Source: Alistipes sp. | Lineage (GTDB): Bacteria; Bacteroidota; Bacteroidia; Bacteroidales; Rikenellaceae | NCBI GenBank assembly: GCA_017398555.1 | Contig: JAFQFV010000036.1 | Location: forward strand, 62,001 to 126,000 | DNA length: 64,000 bases | Direction of reading: 5' to 3' | Shown here: piece by piece, positions 16,859 to 25,953 of the stretch | Position numbering within the stretch: position 1 is the first letter of the stretch | Layout: each line of letters starts with the position of its first letter | Notes under the pieces: generated by a model | What the model was told of the DNA's origin: nothing | Database searches by the model: none | Seen by the model: the letters and a program-made list of their open reading frames with translations, nothing else | Program-made: the position numbers and the translations under genes

Positions 16859-19303
16859 CTATCTTGCCACTTTACGACGATTGACCCAGCCTCTCAGGCC
16901 GATGCTGCATAGGAACTTCTCCCAACGAGTATAGACGAAATCATCGTCTGTCTGGTAGGTATATGTATATCCGTAACGGTGATTCTGCTCGGATGCACCG
17001 TTGAGCACGATACACATATTGCGGAGCTTATTCTGTAGGTGGAGGTTCTCCACATCAGGCAGCTGTCGCTTGTCGAGCATACCCTCACGAATAACGTAGA
17101 GGCTCAAATCTGCCACACGGCTTGTAATCATCGCATCGGCAATAACCATAGCAGGCACGCTGTCGATGATTATGCAGTCATACATCTGCTTGCACTCCTC
17201 AATCAGCTTGTCAAGGCGTGGAGAGAGCAGCTGCTCGGCAGGGTTTGGCGGTTGCAGACCGGCGTAGATGCAGTCGATATTGTCGTGAATATCGCTCTTG
17301 GAGATAACCTGTGCGGCGGTCAGAGAGTGGTCACTCATATACTTCGATATGCCGTTCGGGTTATTTCTCTGTCCGAGTTGCTTGCTGAGCATACGACGAC
17401 GCAAATCGAGGTCGATAAGCAGCACCTTGCTACCAGAGAAGGCATTCACCATTGCCAAGTTTGTCGATACGAAGGTCTTTCCTGCGTGCTCGGTTGATGA
17501 GGTTATAAGGAATACCTTTTGGTTGCCTGAGGTGTTCATAAAGCCCATATTTGCGCGCAGAATGCGGAACGCCTCGGAGATATTGTCACGGCCATTCTCA
17601 CGAACTACAATGCCGCGAGAGTGCTTCTTACCTGTAAATATAGGAATATCGCCAAGGTATGGAACAGTTGTGTACTTCTCAATATCCTTGCGGCCACGAA
17701 CAGATGTGTCGATAATCTCGCGCAGATAGAGTGCGGCAAATGGTACAGCAATACCGAGGGCAAGCATAATCATCAGTATAAAACTCTTGCGTGGCGCTAC
17801 AGGACGTAACGGACCAAATGCCGAGTCGATGATTCGGGCTGTATTCTCTGTGATAGCCAACGAAATGGCATTCTCCTCGCGCTTGTTGAGCAGATAGAGG
17901 TATAACTCCTCCTTAATGCGCTGCTGACGAGCAATAGAGAGGTACTCCTGCTCCTGCTTAGGTACGCTGCCGATACGGGCAGAAGTCTTATTCTGCTCAC
18001 GCAACAGGGTCTTACTCTGTATCTCAAGTGCTGCGATATTCGAGTCGAGCGATGCAAGGATGGCGTTTTTGAGCGCTACTCGCTGTGAGTTGAGCTGCTC
18101 CACAATGGGGTTATTTGCAGAGCTATTCTTCAGAAGCTTCTCACGACGCAGTACAAGCTCATTGTACTCTGCAATCTGTGAAGAGATAGACGATGTGAGG
18201 GCGCTGCCACCAAAACCGGTAACAGGAATGAGTGAATACTCCTTCTCGGGATTTGTCAGATAATCCTTGATAAATCGTGACATCTCCAACTGGCTCTCAA
18301 CCGAAATCAGATCGGTCTGCAAACGGGTGACAATATCAAAATTCTTCTCAGTTTCGGCCGCAATATCGACCATATTGTTGCGGGTCTTGAACTTCTCAAT
18401 ATCGCTATCTACAGCACCCAACTCCTCGCTGATAATTGCAAGGCGGGCATCGATAAAGTTGGCTGTAGCCTCTGCAATCTCGCGCTTGTCGTTCACAGCA
18501 TCCTCATTATAGACACGAATAAGGGTGTTGATAACATCCTCGGCACGACGTGCAACCACATCGGCAAGGGTGATGTTGATGATAGACGACATCTTATTTG
18601 CCACAGCAGACTTCATTGCCTTGCAGTAGCGGGTAGTTACGGCCTGTGTTCTGAACTTTGCAACCTTGATAACCTTACCAATGCACTTCTCGTCCATAAA
18701 CGGAGTCTTGGTTATGACAATCTCGCCTGCAGGAGTTGCGATGGTGTCACCGTATGCCGCAGTGGCTGTAAAGTCGCCGAAATCAACCTCCTCCTCATCG
18801 CTATCCTTTGGCAGTTTGAGGTCGTAGAGGGTGTAGTTGTCGGCACCTAACTCTACCTTAAATCGACAGCTAAGCTCGTCATTGTCATTGATAAAGGTCG
18901 CCTCTACAGGGCTGCAACGATAGAGATCTATGGTGCGCAGATTTACTCTGGTAGAGTAGTTTGTTGTAAGCCCCAACTCCTTTACAACCTGAGTCATCAG
19001 TCGGCGAGCCTGAAGCACGAAGAGCTCATTATCGACATTGCGGCGGGTTGAAAGGCCTGCAAGTTCGCCGAAGATAGCCATCTCGTTTGCGCCACTGCCT
19101 TTGCGACTATCCTTAACCATAATGGTCGCCTCGCGGTGATATATGGGCTGCGTGCTCAGAATATAGAGCACTCCCAGTCCTAAGAAGAATATCACGCTCA
19201 GGACAAACCAATACCACTTGCGCAGTACCATGTCCACCAAGTCCTGAAGAGTGAAGGTGTTTATCGGTTGCTGTGTTACAATCTGGTCGTTATACTGATT
19301 CAT
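16859..19303 (-). CDS. wzc: Polysaccharide co-polymerase and tyrosine autokinase (Wzc type)
   Basis: An 814-residue inner-membrane protein that controls chain length and export of a surface polysaccharide. Membrane helices flank a large periplasmic coiled-coil domain: about 30-52 (WFVLSVIFFLGLGVLYILS) and about 505-525. The cytoplasmic BY-kinase domain has Walker A STEHAGKTFVSTNLA, Walker A' KVLLIDLDLRR and Walker B CIIIDSVPA. The C-terminal tail has tyrosines in YGYTYTYQ and DFVYT, the usual autophosphorylation cluster. It lies 6 bases after wza. No glycosyltransferases, polymerase or tyrosine phosphatase of the low-molecular-weight type are adjacent. Confidence 0.92.
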   Translation of the reverse strand: MNQYNDQIVTQQPINTFTLQDLVDMVLRKWYWFVLSVIFFLGLGVLYILSTQPIYHREATIMVKDSRKGSGANEMAIFGELAGLSTRRNVDNELFVLQARRLMTQVVKELGLTTNYSTRVNLRTIDLYRCSPVEATFINDNDELSCRFKVELGADNYTLYDLKLPKDSDEEEVDFGDFTATAAYGDTIATPAGEIVITKTPFMDEKCIGKVIKVAKFRTQAVTTRYCKAMKSAVANKMSSIINITLADVVARRAEDVINTLIRVYNEDAVNDKREIAEATANFIDARLAIISEELGAVDSDIEKFKTRNNMVDIAAETEKNFDIVTRLQTDLISVESQLEMSRFIKDYLTNPEKEYSLIPVTGFGGSALTSSISSQIAEYNELVLRREKLLKNSSANNPIVEQLNSQRVALKNAILASLDSNIAALEIQSKTLLREQNKTSARIGSVPKQEQEYLSIARQQRIKEELYLYLLNKREENAISLAITENTARIIDSAFGPLRPVAPRKSFILMIMLALGIAVPFAALYLREIIDTSVRGRKDIEKYTTVPYLGDIPIFTGKKHSRGIVVRENGRDNISEAFRILRANMGFMNTSGNQKVFLITSSTEHAGKTFVSTNLAMVNAFSGSKVLLIDLDLRRRMLSKQLGQRNNPNGISKYMSDHSLTAAQVISKSDIHDNIDCIYAGLQPPNPAEQLLSPRLDKLIEECKQMYDCIIIDSVPAMVIADAMITSRVADLSLYVIREGMLDKRQLPDVENLHLQNKLRNMCIVLNGASEQNHRYGYTYTYQTDDDFVYTRWEKFLCSIGLRGWVNRRKVAR

Positions 19304-19309
19304 GGGTTA

Positions 19310-20119
19310 CTACTTTGTGTTGAGAATGATGGTGGTTACGAGTGTTGCGGCAGAGATAAGCGTACTTGTGATTGATATCCAGAAGTTACGGTTCTGGTTA
19401 ATCTCACCCGATGCGGCACGCTGTTTCTTTGGCTGAACATATACTACATCGCCCTGCTGGAGATAGTAGGCAGGGGAGTTGAAGCAACTTGAGTCGAGGA
19501 GGTTGATGATGTGGGTTGTTGTCACACCATTCTCCTTACGCACTACGCTGACGTTGGTACGATTGCCATAGATTGTCATATCGCCCGCCATAGCAAGCGC
19601 CTCAAGGATGGTAATCTGGTCGCGGGTAACGTCAAACTGACCCGGCTTTGCAACCTCACCCAGCACGAAGAGTTTCATATCGGCAAACTGAATATTTACA
19701 GCCGCATCTGCAATATATCCGCCATCGATAATAGCCTTGGCAATAGCATCTGCAACCTCGGCTCTACTCTTTCCTGCGCAGGCAACCTTACCGATAACAG
19801 GCATAAACAGGTCGCCGTTCTCATCAACAGTGCGCACCTGCAAACCCTGTGTGCTGCTTACGGTGCTCTGACCCATAGGGTTGTTTGTCAGGGAGTTATA
19901 CGAGGTCATCACGTTGAATGGTGCAGCAAGTTCTGAATCCTTACTTGTTACAACAACGATAAGACGGTCGAAAGGCTTGATTTTTATCTGCTGCTCGGTA
20001 GCAGTTTTAACTTGGGTGTTATCCGCTATATCTTGCAGATATACAGTTCGTTTAACAGCTGAGCAACTACACAGTGTCAGCAATATTGAGCTAATAAAGG
20101 CTATCTTAAACAGACGCAT
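19310..20119 (-). CDS. wza: Outer-membrane polysaccharide export lipoprotein (Wza family)
   Basis: A 269-residue lipoprotein; the lipobox is LLTLCSCS with the lipidated cysteine near residue 19. The export domain begins about residue 45 (IKPFDRLIVVVTSKD) and an SLBB-like domain follows (VFVLGEVAKPGQFDVTRDQITILEALAMAGD). It forms the outer-membrane exit pore for exported polysaccharide, working with the Wzc partner encoded 6 bases downstream. A hydrophobic C-terminal helix (about 247-266) is visible. First gene of the operon; its promoter may be the imperfect TATCTTTA on the minus strand near 20150. Confidence 0.92.
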   Translation of the reverse strand: MRLFKIAFISSILLTLCSCSAVKRTVYLQDIADNTQVKTATEQQIKIKPFDRLIVVVTSKDSELAAPFNVMTSYNSLTNNPMGQSTVSSTQGLQVRTVDENGDLFMPVIGKVACAGKSRAEVADAIAKAIIDGGYIADAAVNIQFADMKLFVLGEVAKPGQFDVTRDQITILEALAMAGDMTIYGNRTNVSVVRKENGVTTTHIINLLDSSCFNSPAYYLQQGDVVYVQPKKQRAASGEINQNRNFWISITSTLISAATLVTTIILNTK

Positions 20120-20206
20120 AGTGGTTAATAGTTAGCAATACAAGGTGTAAAGATAGTCAATTATCTTCAAAAGAACAAAAAACTATGCGGTTTGAGCAAA
20201 AATTTG

Positions 20207-20214
20207 TATATTTG
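20207..20214 (+). promoter_or_regulatory. -7 box of the GH13 gene
   Basis: TATATTTG at 20207-20214. It lies inside the longest open frame of the GH13 gene and so moves the start to ATG 20242. Confidence 0.6.
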
Positions 20215-20241
20215 CCAAAGTTTAACCAACTATTTGTTTGT

Positions 20242-21516
20242 ATGAGACATCCCCAGTGGAGTTACGATGCTGTGCTGTACGAGATGAATGTTCGACAGCT
20301 TACAAAAGAGGGTACTTTGAGCGCTGCAACGGCTCAGTTGCCACGCCTGAAACAGATGGGTATTGATGCCGTTTGGCTTATGCCGATATATCCTATCGGT
20401 AAGCAGGATCGCAAGGGTACATTGGGCTCTTACTACTCGGTGGCTGACTACTGCGCAGTGAGCGAAGAGTTGGGTAATTTTGAGGACTTCGATACCTTTG
20501 TTGCCACTGCCCATTCTTTGGGTCTGAAGGTGCTTCTCGATTGGGTGGCAAACCACACTTCACGTGATGCTAAGTGGCTTACAGACAAGCCGTTGAATTG
20601 GTATAAGCGAAACGATGCCGGCGAGGCTCTGGTGCCGTGGGATTGGAGCGATACTGCCCAGCTGAACTATGAAAATCGTGAGGTTTGGCAGGGTCAGATT
20701 GATGCCATGAAGTTCTGGGTTACGGAGCACAATATTGACGGTTTCCGTTGCGATATGGCGATGCTTGTGCCTATCGAATTTTGGCAGGTTGTGCGCTTTA
20801 GCCTTCAACAGATAAAGCCCGATATCTTTCTGCTTGCCGAGGCGGAGGAGGATAATATCTTCCAAAATGCCTTCGATGCCTGCTACTCGTGGCGTCTGCA
20901 CCATGCGATGTGTGACGTGGCACAGGGTCATACCAGAGTGTGGCGATTAAGAGAGATTATCCATGCCGACCGTCGTCGTTTCCCGAAGTGGTCGATGCGT
21001 ATGACATTCACCTCAAACCATGACGAAAATTCGTGGTCGGGTAGTGAGTTTTCGCGCTTTGGTGCCTCGCTTGCACCTATGGCTGCGCTGACATTCTTGC
21101 TGCCAAACTCTCTGCCGCTCATCTATACTGGTCAGGAGTTCGGCTACGACCACTCATTCTCCTTCTTTGAAAGGGATGCAATGCCTGAGATGGAGGCTAA
21201 CAGCTATACCGAGTTCTATACAAAACTATGCTCTATCTACCACAGCCATAAGGCGTTACGTTCGGCAGATGAGGGTGCAGATTTTATAGAAATCGTAAAT
21301 AACGCACCCGACTGCCTGATGACCTTTGTTCGTGAACGTGATGGGGATAGGGTAGTGGTTATCGCAAATCTCTCGCCATATACCGTCTTTGGTGACTTCA
21401 ATACGGGTATCTATGCCGGCGAATATACCGATGCAATGACAGGTCAGCCAACCACCCTCTATGAGCATATGTGGGGGGATATTGCGCCGTGGAGTTATAA
21501 GATACTTGTAAAATAA
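20242..21516 (+). CDS. Alpha-amylase family glycoside hydrolase (GH13), cytoplasmic
   Basis: A 424-residue (alpha/beta)8-barrel enzyme for alpha-glucosidic bonds. Conserved regions are visible in order: DAVWLMPIYP, LLDWVANHTS (region I), GFRCDMAML with the nucleophile aspartate (region II), LLAEAEE with the acid/base glutamate (region III), and TSNHDENSW with the third acidic residue (region IV). No signal peptide, so it should act on imported oligosaccharides. The start at 20242 is chosen because a promoter box lies within the 19-codon upstream extension. Exact specificity (maltodextrin, sucrose, trehalose) cannot be read. Followed by a hairpin before ackA. Confidence 0.88.
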   Translation: MRHPQWSYDAVLYEMNVRQLTKEGTLSAATAQLPRLKQMGIDAVWLMPIYPIGKQDRKGTLGSYYSVADYCAVSEELGNFEDFDTFVATAHSLGLKVLLDWVANHTSRDAKWLTDKPLNWYKRNDAGEALVPWDWSDTAQLNYENREVWQGQIDAMKFWVTEHNIDGFRCDMAMLVPIEFWQVVRFSLQQIKPDIFLLAEAEEDNIFQNAFDACYSWRLHHAMCDVAQGHTRVWRLREIIHADRRRFPKWSMRMTFTSNHDENSWSGSEFSRFGASLAPMAALTFLLPNSLPLIYTGQEFGYDHSFSFFERDAMPEMEANSYTEFYTKLCSIYHSHKALRSADEGADFIEIVNNAPDCLMTFVRERDGDRVVVIANLSPYTVFGDFNTGIYAGEYTDAMTGQPTTLYEHMWGDIAPWSYKILVK

Positions 21517-21542
21517 GAACGATTAACGTTGATTAAGGGCTA

Positions 21543-21579
21543 AAACCATTTCGGAAATCTTGCTTTTCTGAAATGGTTT
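21543..21579. terminator. Hairpin between GH13 gene and ackA
   Basis: Arms AAACCATTTCGGAAA and TTTCTGAAATGGTTT match at 14 of 15 pairs. It serves as a terminator for the GH13 gene and also overlaps the -33 region of the ackA promoter (TATCTTTG at 21583-21590), so it could act as an operator as well. Confidence 0.6.
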
Positions 21580-21582
21580 GGT

Positions 21583-21590
21583 TATCTTTG
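21583..21590 (+). promoter_or_regulatory. -7 box of ackA-ptb
   Basis: TATCTTTG, 28 bases upstream of ATG 21619. Confidence 0.65.
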
Positions 21591-21618
21591 TCGGTTGGAA
21601 ACAAATTTTACAAAAGAT

Positions 21619-22821
21619 ATGGTTATTTTAGTATTAAACTGCGGAAGTTCGTCGATTAAATATCAGGTAATCGACATCTGTGACGGCGCCCATACGCTGC
21701 TTGCCAAGGGTCTTGTTGAGCGTATCGGTCTTGCCGAGGGTGATTTGACTCATAAACCGGTTGGTAAGGATGTGTTCCACCTCCACCAGCCAATCGCTGA
21801 CCACACAACAGGTATTCGCCTGGTGCTGGATGCTCTGACACACCCTGAGCACGGCGTAATCGCTTCACTCGACGAGGTGAAGGCTGTGGGTCATCGTGTA
21901 GCGCACGGTGGCGAGTTCTTCGCTTCAAGCTGCATTGTTGATGATGATGCAAAGGCAAAGATTCGCTCACTCTTCGATATCGCTCCACTTCACAACCCTG
22001 CAAACCTTGAGGGTATCCTCTCTATTGAGAAGGTGCTGCCGGAGGTAAAGCAGGTGGCTGTGTTCGATACCTCTTTTCACCAGACTATCGAGCCTGTAAA
22101 CTACCTCTACGCGCTGCCTTACGAGTACTATGTGAAGTATCGCGTACGTCGCTACGGCTTCCACGGTACAAGCCACAAGTTCGTGGCTAAGGTGGGTGCT
22201 GCACTTGCAGGTCTTGACCTTGAGAACTCGAAGATTATCACTTGTCACATCGGAAATGGTGCCTCTGTGACAGCGATTAAGAATGGCAAGAGCGTTTGTA
22301 CCTCAATGGGCTTCTCTCCTGTAGATGGCCTTGTTATGGGTACCCGCTGCGGTGATGTCGATCCATCGGCTCTGCTCTTTATTGCCGAGAAGGAGGGTAT
22401 GAATCTTGCAGATATCAACACTATGATTAACAAGCGTTCAGGTGTTGAGGGTCTGTCGGGTATCTCAAGCGATATGCGTGACATTGACGCCGCTTACGAG
22501 GCAGGTAACCCTCGCGCAATCGTTGCTCGTGACCTCTACTACGACCGCGTACGTCAGTATATCGGTAAGTATGCAGCCCTGATGGGTGGCGTGGATCTTG
22601 TAATCTTCACAGGTGGTGTTGGCGAGAACTCTTGGGAGCTGCGCGCACACTCTACAGCAGGTCTTGAGTTTATGGGTATCGAGATTAACGACGCAGTAAA
22701 CCGCCCAACTCGCGGTACTGATACCATCATCTCTACCGAAAACTCTCGCGTGAAGGTTGCCGTTATCGCAACAAACGAGGAACTTGTAATTGCAACAGAT
22801 ACATATAATTTGACAAAATAG
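21619..22821 (+). CDS. ackA: Acetate kinase
   Basis: Converts acetyl phosphate and ADP to acetate and ATP, the energy-yielding last step of fermentation. The ASKHA-fold signature is at the start (VLNCGSSSIKYQVID), with RYGFHGTSHKFV, ITCHIGNGASVTAIKNGKSVCTSMGF and FTGGVGENSWELR later. Length is 400 residues, right for acetate kinase rather than the shorter butyrate kinase. The longer open frame begins with TTG at 21595, only 5 bases past the promoter; ATG 21619 is preferred. The partner 6 bases downstream is a phosphotransbutyrylase-type enzyme instead of the usual Pta. Confidence 0.95.
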   Translation: MVILVLNCGSSSIKYQVIDICDGAHTLLAKGLVERIGLAEGDLTHKPVGKDVFHLHQPIADHTTGIRLVLDALTHPEHGVIASLDEVKAVGHRVAHGGEFFASSCIVDDDAKAKIRSLFDIAPLHNPANLEGILSIEKVLPEVKQVAVFDTSFHQTIEPVNYLYALPYEYYVKYRVRRYGFHGTSHKFVAKVGAALAGLDLENSKIITCHIGNGASVTAIKNGKSVCTSMGFSPVDGLVMGTRCGDVDPSALLFIAEKEGMNLADINTMINKRSGVEGLSGISSDMRDIDAAYEAGNPRAIVARDLYYDRVRQYIGKYAALMGGVDLVIFTGGVGENSWELRAHSTAGLEFMGIEINDAVNRPTRGTDTIISTENSRVKVAVIATNEELVIATDTYNLTK

Positions 22822-22827
22822 AAGACT

Positions 22828-23730
22828 ATGAAACACCTACAAGAAATAGTAGAGGCTGCTCATGCACGCGGTAGAAAGCGCCTTGCAGTGGCTTACGGAC
22901 AGGATTCTCACACTATCGAGGCTGTCTATGATGCATACAACGAGGGTCTTGTTACCCCAATTCTCTATGGCGACCGTATCGTTATCGAGCAGGTTTGCAA
23001 GGAGCTTAATATCGATAGCTCTATCTTCCAGATTATCGACGAGAAGAGCGATGTTAAGGCTGCAAAACTCGCCGCTACTGCAGTATCTACAGGTGATGCT
23101 GATGTACTTATGAAGGGTATGCTGCCAACCGATAAGTATATGCGTGCAATCCTCGATAAGGAGCTCAACCTCTGCCCTCCAAAGGGTGTGCTGAGCCACG
23201 TATCGGTATTCGAGTGGTCAGGCTACCACAAGCTGCTGCTTGCATCCGATATCGCAATTATCCTCCAGCCGGATATCAAGCAGAAGCAGAAGCAGATTGA
23301 CTACCTCCGTCAGGTAGCTGTTGCTCTGGGCGTTCAGACTCCGAAGATTGGTTGCATCGCTCCATCTGAGCAGGTGCTCCCTTCATCTGTATCATCTACC
23401 GAGGGCGCAATGCTCGCAAAGATGGCAGACCGTGGTCAGCTCGGTAACGTTATCGTTGATGGCCCACTCTCACTCGACGTAGCCCTCTATAAGGAGGTTG
23501 CAGAGCATAAGAAGGTTAAGGGCTCGGCTATCGCCGGTGATGTAGATGCCCTCCTCTTCCCGAATATCGAGTCAGGAAACGTATTCTTCAAGTCCGTTTC
23601 TCACCTCGCAGGTGGCGAACTCGCAGCAATCGTTATGGGTGCTAAGGCTCCATGTGTGCTCACTTCACGCGGTGATAGCGCTGCATCGAAGAAGTATTCT
23701 ATTGCCCTCGCTTGTTTATTAGCAAAATAG
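22828..23730 (+). CDS. ptb: Phosphate acyltransferase, phosphotransbutyrylase type
   Basis: Transfers an acyl group between CoA and phosphate, here probably feeding acyl phosphate to AckA. At 300 residues it aligns by eye with clostridial Ptb along its length: DADVLMKGMLPTDKYMRAILDKE, LSHVSVFE, AMLAKMSDRGQ-like AMLAKMADRGQ, VDGPLSLDVAL, LFPNIESGNVFFK and APCVLTSRGDS. It is not the 330-residue or longer Pta family. Substrate may be acetyl-CoA, butyryl-CoA or another short acyl-CoA. It is in an operon with ackA. The stop codon is followed directly by a repeat-rich spacer. Confidence 0.88.
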   Translation: MKHLQEIVEAAHARGRKRLAVAYGQDSHTIEAVYDAYNEGLVTPILYGDRIVIEQVCKELNIDSSIFQIIDEKSDVKAAKLAATAVSTGDADVLMKGMLPTDKYMRAILDKELNLCPPKGVLSHVSVFEWSGYHKLLLASDIAIILQPDIKQKQKQIDYLRQVAVALGVQTPKIGCIAPSEQVLPSSVSSTEGAMLAKMADRGQLGNVIVDGPLSLDVALYKEVAEHKKVKGSAIAGDVDALLFPNIESGNVFFKSVSHLAGGELAAIVMGAKAPCVLTSRGDSAASKKYSIALACLLAK

Positions 23731-24030
23731 TTTTATGCGGTATTTACTGCCGCTATCAAAAGTTGCTCGCAATGGGCAGTACACCGAGTACAGCCCATCG
23801 CGGACAATTTTGCCGAGCGTTGTAAATCCTCGCCTAAAACAATTTTGCGGGTGCTAGTAGGTTTCGCAAGCCTTGAAAATCCTCGCCTAAAACGATTTTG
23901 CGGTGCAAAGGAGGAGCCTTGTAAAATCTCTTTATAAATTACTTTGAAAGTAAACAAGCCCCTATGCTAAAACAATTTTGCGGTAGTATCTATTAAAACG
24001 CTAACCGCCAATAGCCAAAAGCCCAGAAAT
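23731..24030. repeat. Repeat-rich spacer between ptb and aroQ
   Basis: Contains hairpin GCGGTATTTACTGCCGC near 23737-23753, a family 1 type core AATGGGCAGTAC...GTACAGCCCAT (about 23771-23796), and three direct copies of a segment CCTCGCCTAAAACAATTTTG or close variants (near 23828, 23878, and a weaker one near 23963). No gene was found. Confidence 0.6.
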
Positions 24031-24459
24031 ATGAAAATCCTCATTCTCAACGGAGCAAATCTCAATCTACAGGGGCGTCGTGACAAGGGCGTCTATGGAT
24101 GTGAGAGTTTTGACACATTTATTCCGCGACTTCAGGCTCTATATGCCGAGCATACGATTGACTACTACCAGACCAACATCGAGGGGGAGATAGTCGATGC
24201 GTTGCATCGTGCTGAGGGTAACTACGACGGCGTATTGCTCAATGCGGGTGGTTATACACACACATCTGTAGTTATTCGTGATGCCATAGCGGCGATAGAT
24301 ACACCGGTGGTAGAGATTCACATCTCAAACATTGCTGCACGCGAGGAGTTTCGCCACACAACACTTATTGGAAGTGTAGCGATTGGCTCTGTGGTCGGTT
24401 TTGGCCTTAACTCTTACCGTATCGGTGTAGAGGCTCTCAAGCTCCATTTGGAGCAGTAG
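24031..24459 (+). CDS. aroQ: 3-dehydroquinate dehydratase, type II
   Basis: Third step of the shikimate pathway, cytoplasmic dodecamer. The 142-residue product shows the family motifs ILNGANLNLQGRRDKGVYG with the active tyrosine, LNAGGYTHTSVVIRDAI, VEIHISNIAAREEFRH and GSVVGFGLNSYRIG. The usual GxREP motif is GRRDK here, a small change in the flexible active-site lid. The flippase gene follows 21 bases later and may be cotranscribed. The 300-base repeat-rich spacer separates it from ptb, and no clear promoter box was identified. Confidence 0.94.
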   Translation: MKILILNGANLNLQGRRDKGVYGCESFDTFIPRLQALYAEHTIDYYQTNIEGEIVDALHRAEGNYDGVLLNAGGYTHTSVVIRDAIAAIDTPVVEIHISNIAAREEFRHTTLIGSVAIGSVVGFGLNSYRIGVEALKLHLEQ

Positions 24460-24480
24460 TCGGCACTTATACTTCTTACG

Positions 24481-25953
24481 ATGGCACAGCAACTGCGAGA
24501 TAAGGTCGTATCGGGCGTGGCGTGGAGCATCGCCGAGAAGGTGGGCTCGATGCTGTTGCAGATGGTGGTGAGTATTGTCGTGGCGCGACTGCTGCTGCCT
24601 GAGGACTTTGGTGTGCTGGCCATACTCACATTCTTTACCGCACTCTCGGCGTTGTTTGTCGATAGCGGTTTCTCTCAAACTCTTATCCGCAAGAGCGAGC
24701 CGACAGCCTCGGACTACAAGTCGGTATTTATCTTCAATATCGTTGTTGCGGTGGCTCTCTACCTGCTTTTGGTAGCGCTCAGTCCGATGATTGCGGCGTA
24801 CTACAATCTGCCGATAATCGCCTCTATTGCCCCTGTATTGATGCTTCTGCTGCCACTCTCGGCATTGGGGGTGATACAGAACACTATCTTCGCCCGTCAG
24901 TTTCGTTTTGCACTTCTCTCGCGCATAAACTTCCTATCCTCTGCCGTTGCGGGTGCTGTGGCTATCGCTATGGCACTGAGTGATTGTGGGGTGTGGAGTC
25001 TTGTGGGTCAGCGACTTGCACAGATGGCGACAAAGTCTGCGCTGCTCTGGATTTACGGCTCATGGCGTGCCGAGGGAGAGTTCAGTCTGGCGAGCCTGAA
25101 GGCGATGGGTGGCTTTTCGTTCCGACTATTGGGAAAGGATACAATCTCCTATCTCTACAACAACATTGCACAGCTCTTTATCGGTAAAATCTACTCCGCC
25201 GACACGTTGGGCTACTTCAACCAGGCGCAGAAGCTCAAGGAGCTGCCGGTAACATCTGCGGTGCAGTCATTCCAGAGTGTTACCTATCCTGCGCTGTCGA
25301 ATATCAAGGATAATCGTGAGAAGTTTGCCGAGTCGTTCCGTTATGTGCTTATGATGACGGCGGCGGTGATGTTCCCTGCTATGGTGGGGATGATTGCTGT
25401 GGCTGACGATATGTTCCTGCTGCTGCTCGGTGAGCGTTGGCTGCCGACGGTGCCTTACTTCAAGATTCTCTCGCTTACGGGTCTTACCTTGCCGTTGCAG
25501 ATGATTGCCTACAATGTACTCAAGGTGGCAGGCGATGGTCGGGTGATTATCCGTCTGGAGGTTGTCTGCAAGGTGATTATGACGGTTATTCTCGCTATAA
25601 CAATACCGCACTCTGTGGTGGCTGTGGCGTGGGGTTTGGTTGTAATGTCGGCGGTGGAGTTTGTGCTCAATATATCTGCTGCAACGCGTCTCTCTGCCCT
25701 TAAAATGGGCTCCGTAGTGCGTACTCTGCTGCCTATAGTGGCACTTACGGCGCTGATGTTCGGTGCTGTTGAACTCACCTCGCACTTTGCCGCACAACTT
25801 ACGCTGTGGGTGCGATTTATGCTGCAAATTGCTGTCGGTGCAACAGTCTATATTGCACTCGGAGCACTATTTAGAATGGAGTTTATGCGTCAGGCGATGC
25901 AGATAGTGCATGGTCTGATTAGAAACCGAGGTGGGCAGCCGCAAAGTCGATAG
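24481..25953 (+). CDS. Lipid-linked oligosaccharide flippase (MOP/Wzx family)
   Basis: A 490-residue membrane protein with about 12-14 helices, family of polysaccharide transporters (RfbX/WzxC type). The start KVVSGVAWSIAEKVGSMLLQMVVSIVVARLLLPEDFGVLA and the later ADTLGYFNQAQKLKELPV and MFLLLLGERWLP are typical. It would flip lipid-linked sugar repeats across the inner membrane. It follows aroQ closely. It might serve the wza-wzc system 4 kb upstream, though no glycosyltransferases are near. Its last 35 bases overlap the 3' end of the convergent M50 protease gene. Confidence 0.88.
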   Translation: MAQQLRDKVVSGVAWSIAEKVGSMLLQMVVSIVVARLLLPEDFGVLAILTFFTALSALFVDSGFSQTLIRKSEPTASDYKSVFIFNIVVAVALYLLLVALSPMIAAYYNLPIIASIAPVLMLLLPLSALGVIQNTIFARQFRFALLSRINFLSSAVAGAVAIAMALSDCGVWSLVGQRLAQMATKSALLWIYGSWRAEGEFSLASLKAMGGFSFRLLGKDTISYLYNNIAQLFIGKIYSADTLGYFNQAQKLKELPVTSAVQSFQSVTYPALSNIKDNREKFAESFRYVLMMTAAVMFPAMVGMIAVADDMFLLLLGERWLPTVPYFKILSLTGLTLPLQMIAYNVLKVAGDGRVIIRLEVVCKVIMTVILAITIPHSVVAVAWGLVVMSAVEFVLNISAATRLSALKMGSVVRTLLPIVALTALMFGAVELTSHFAAQLTLWVRFMLQIAVGATVYIALGALFRMEFMRQAMQIVHGLIRNRGGQPQSR

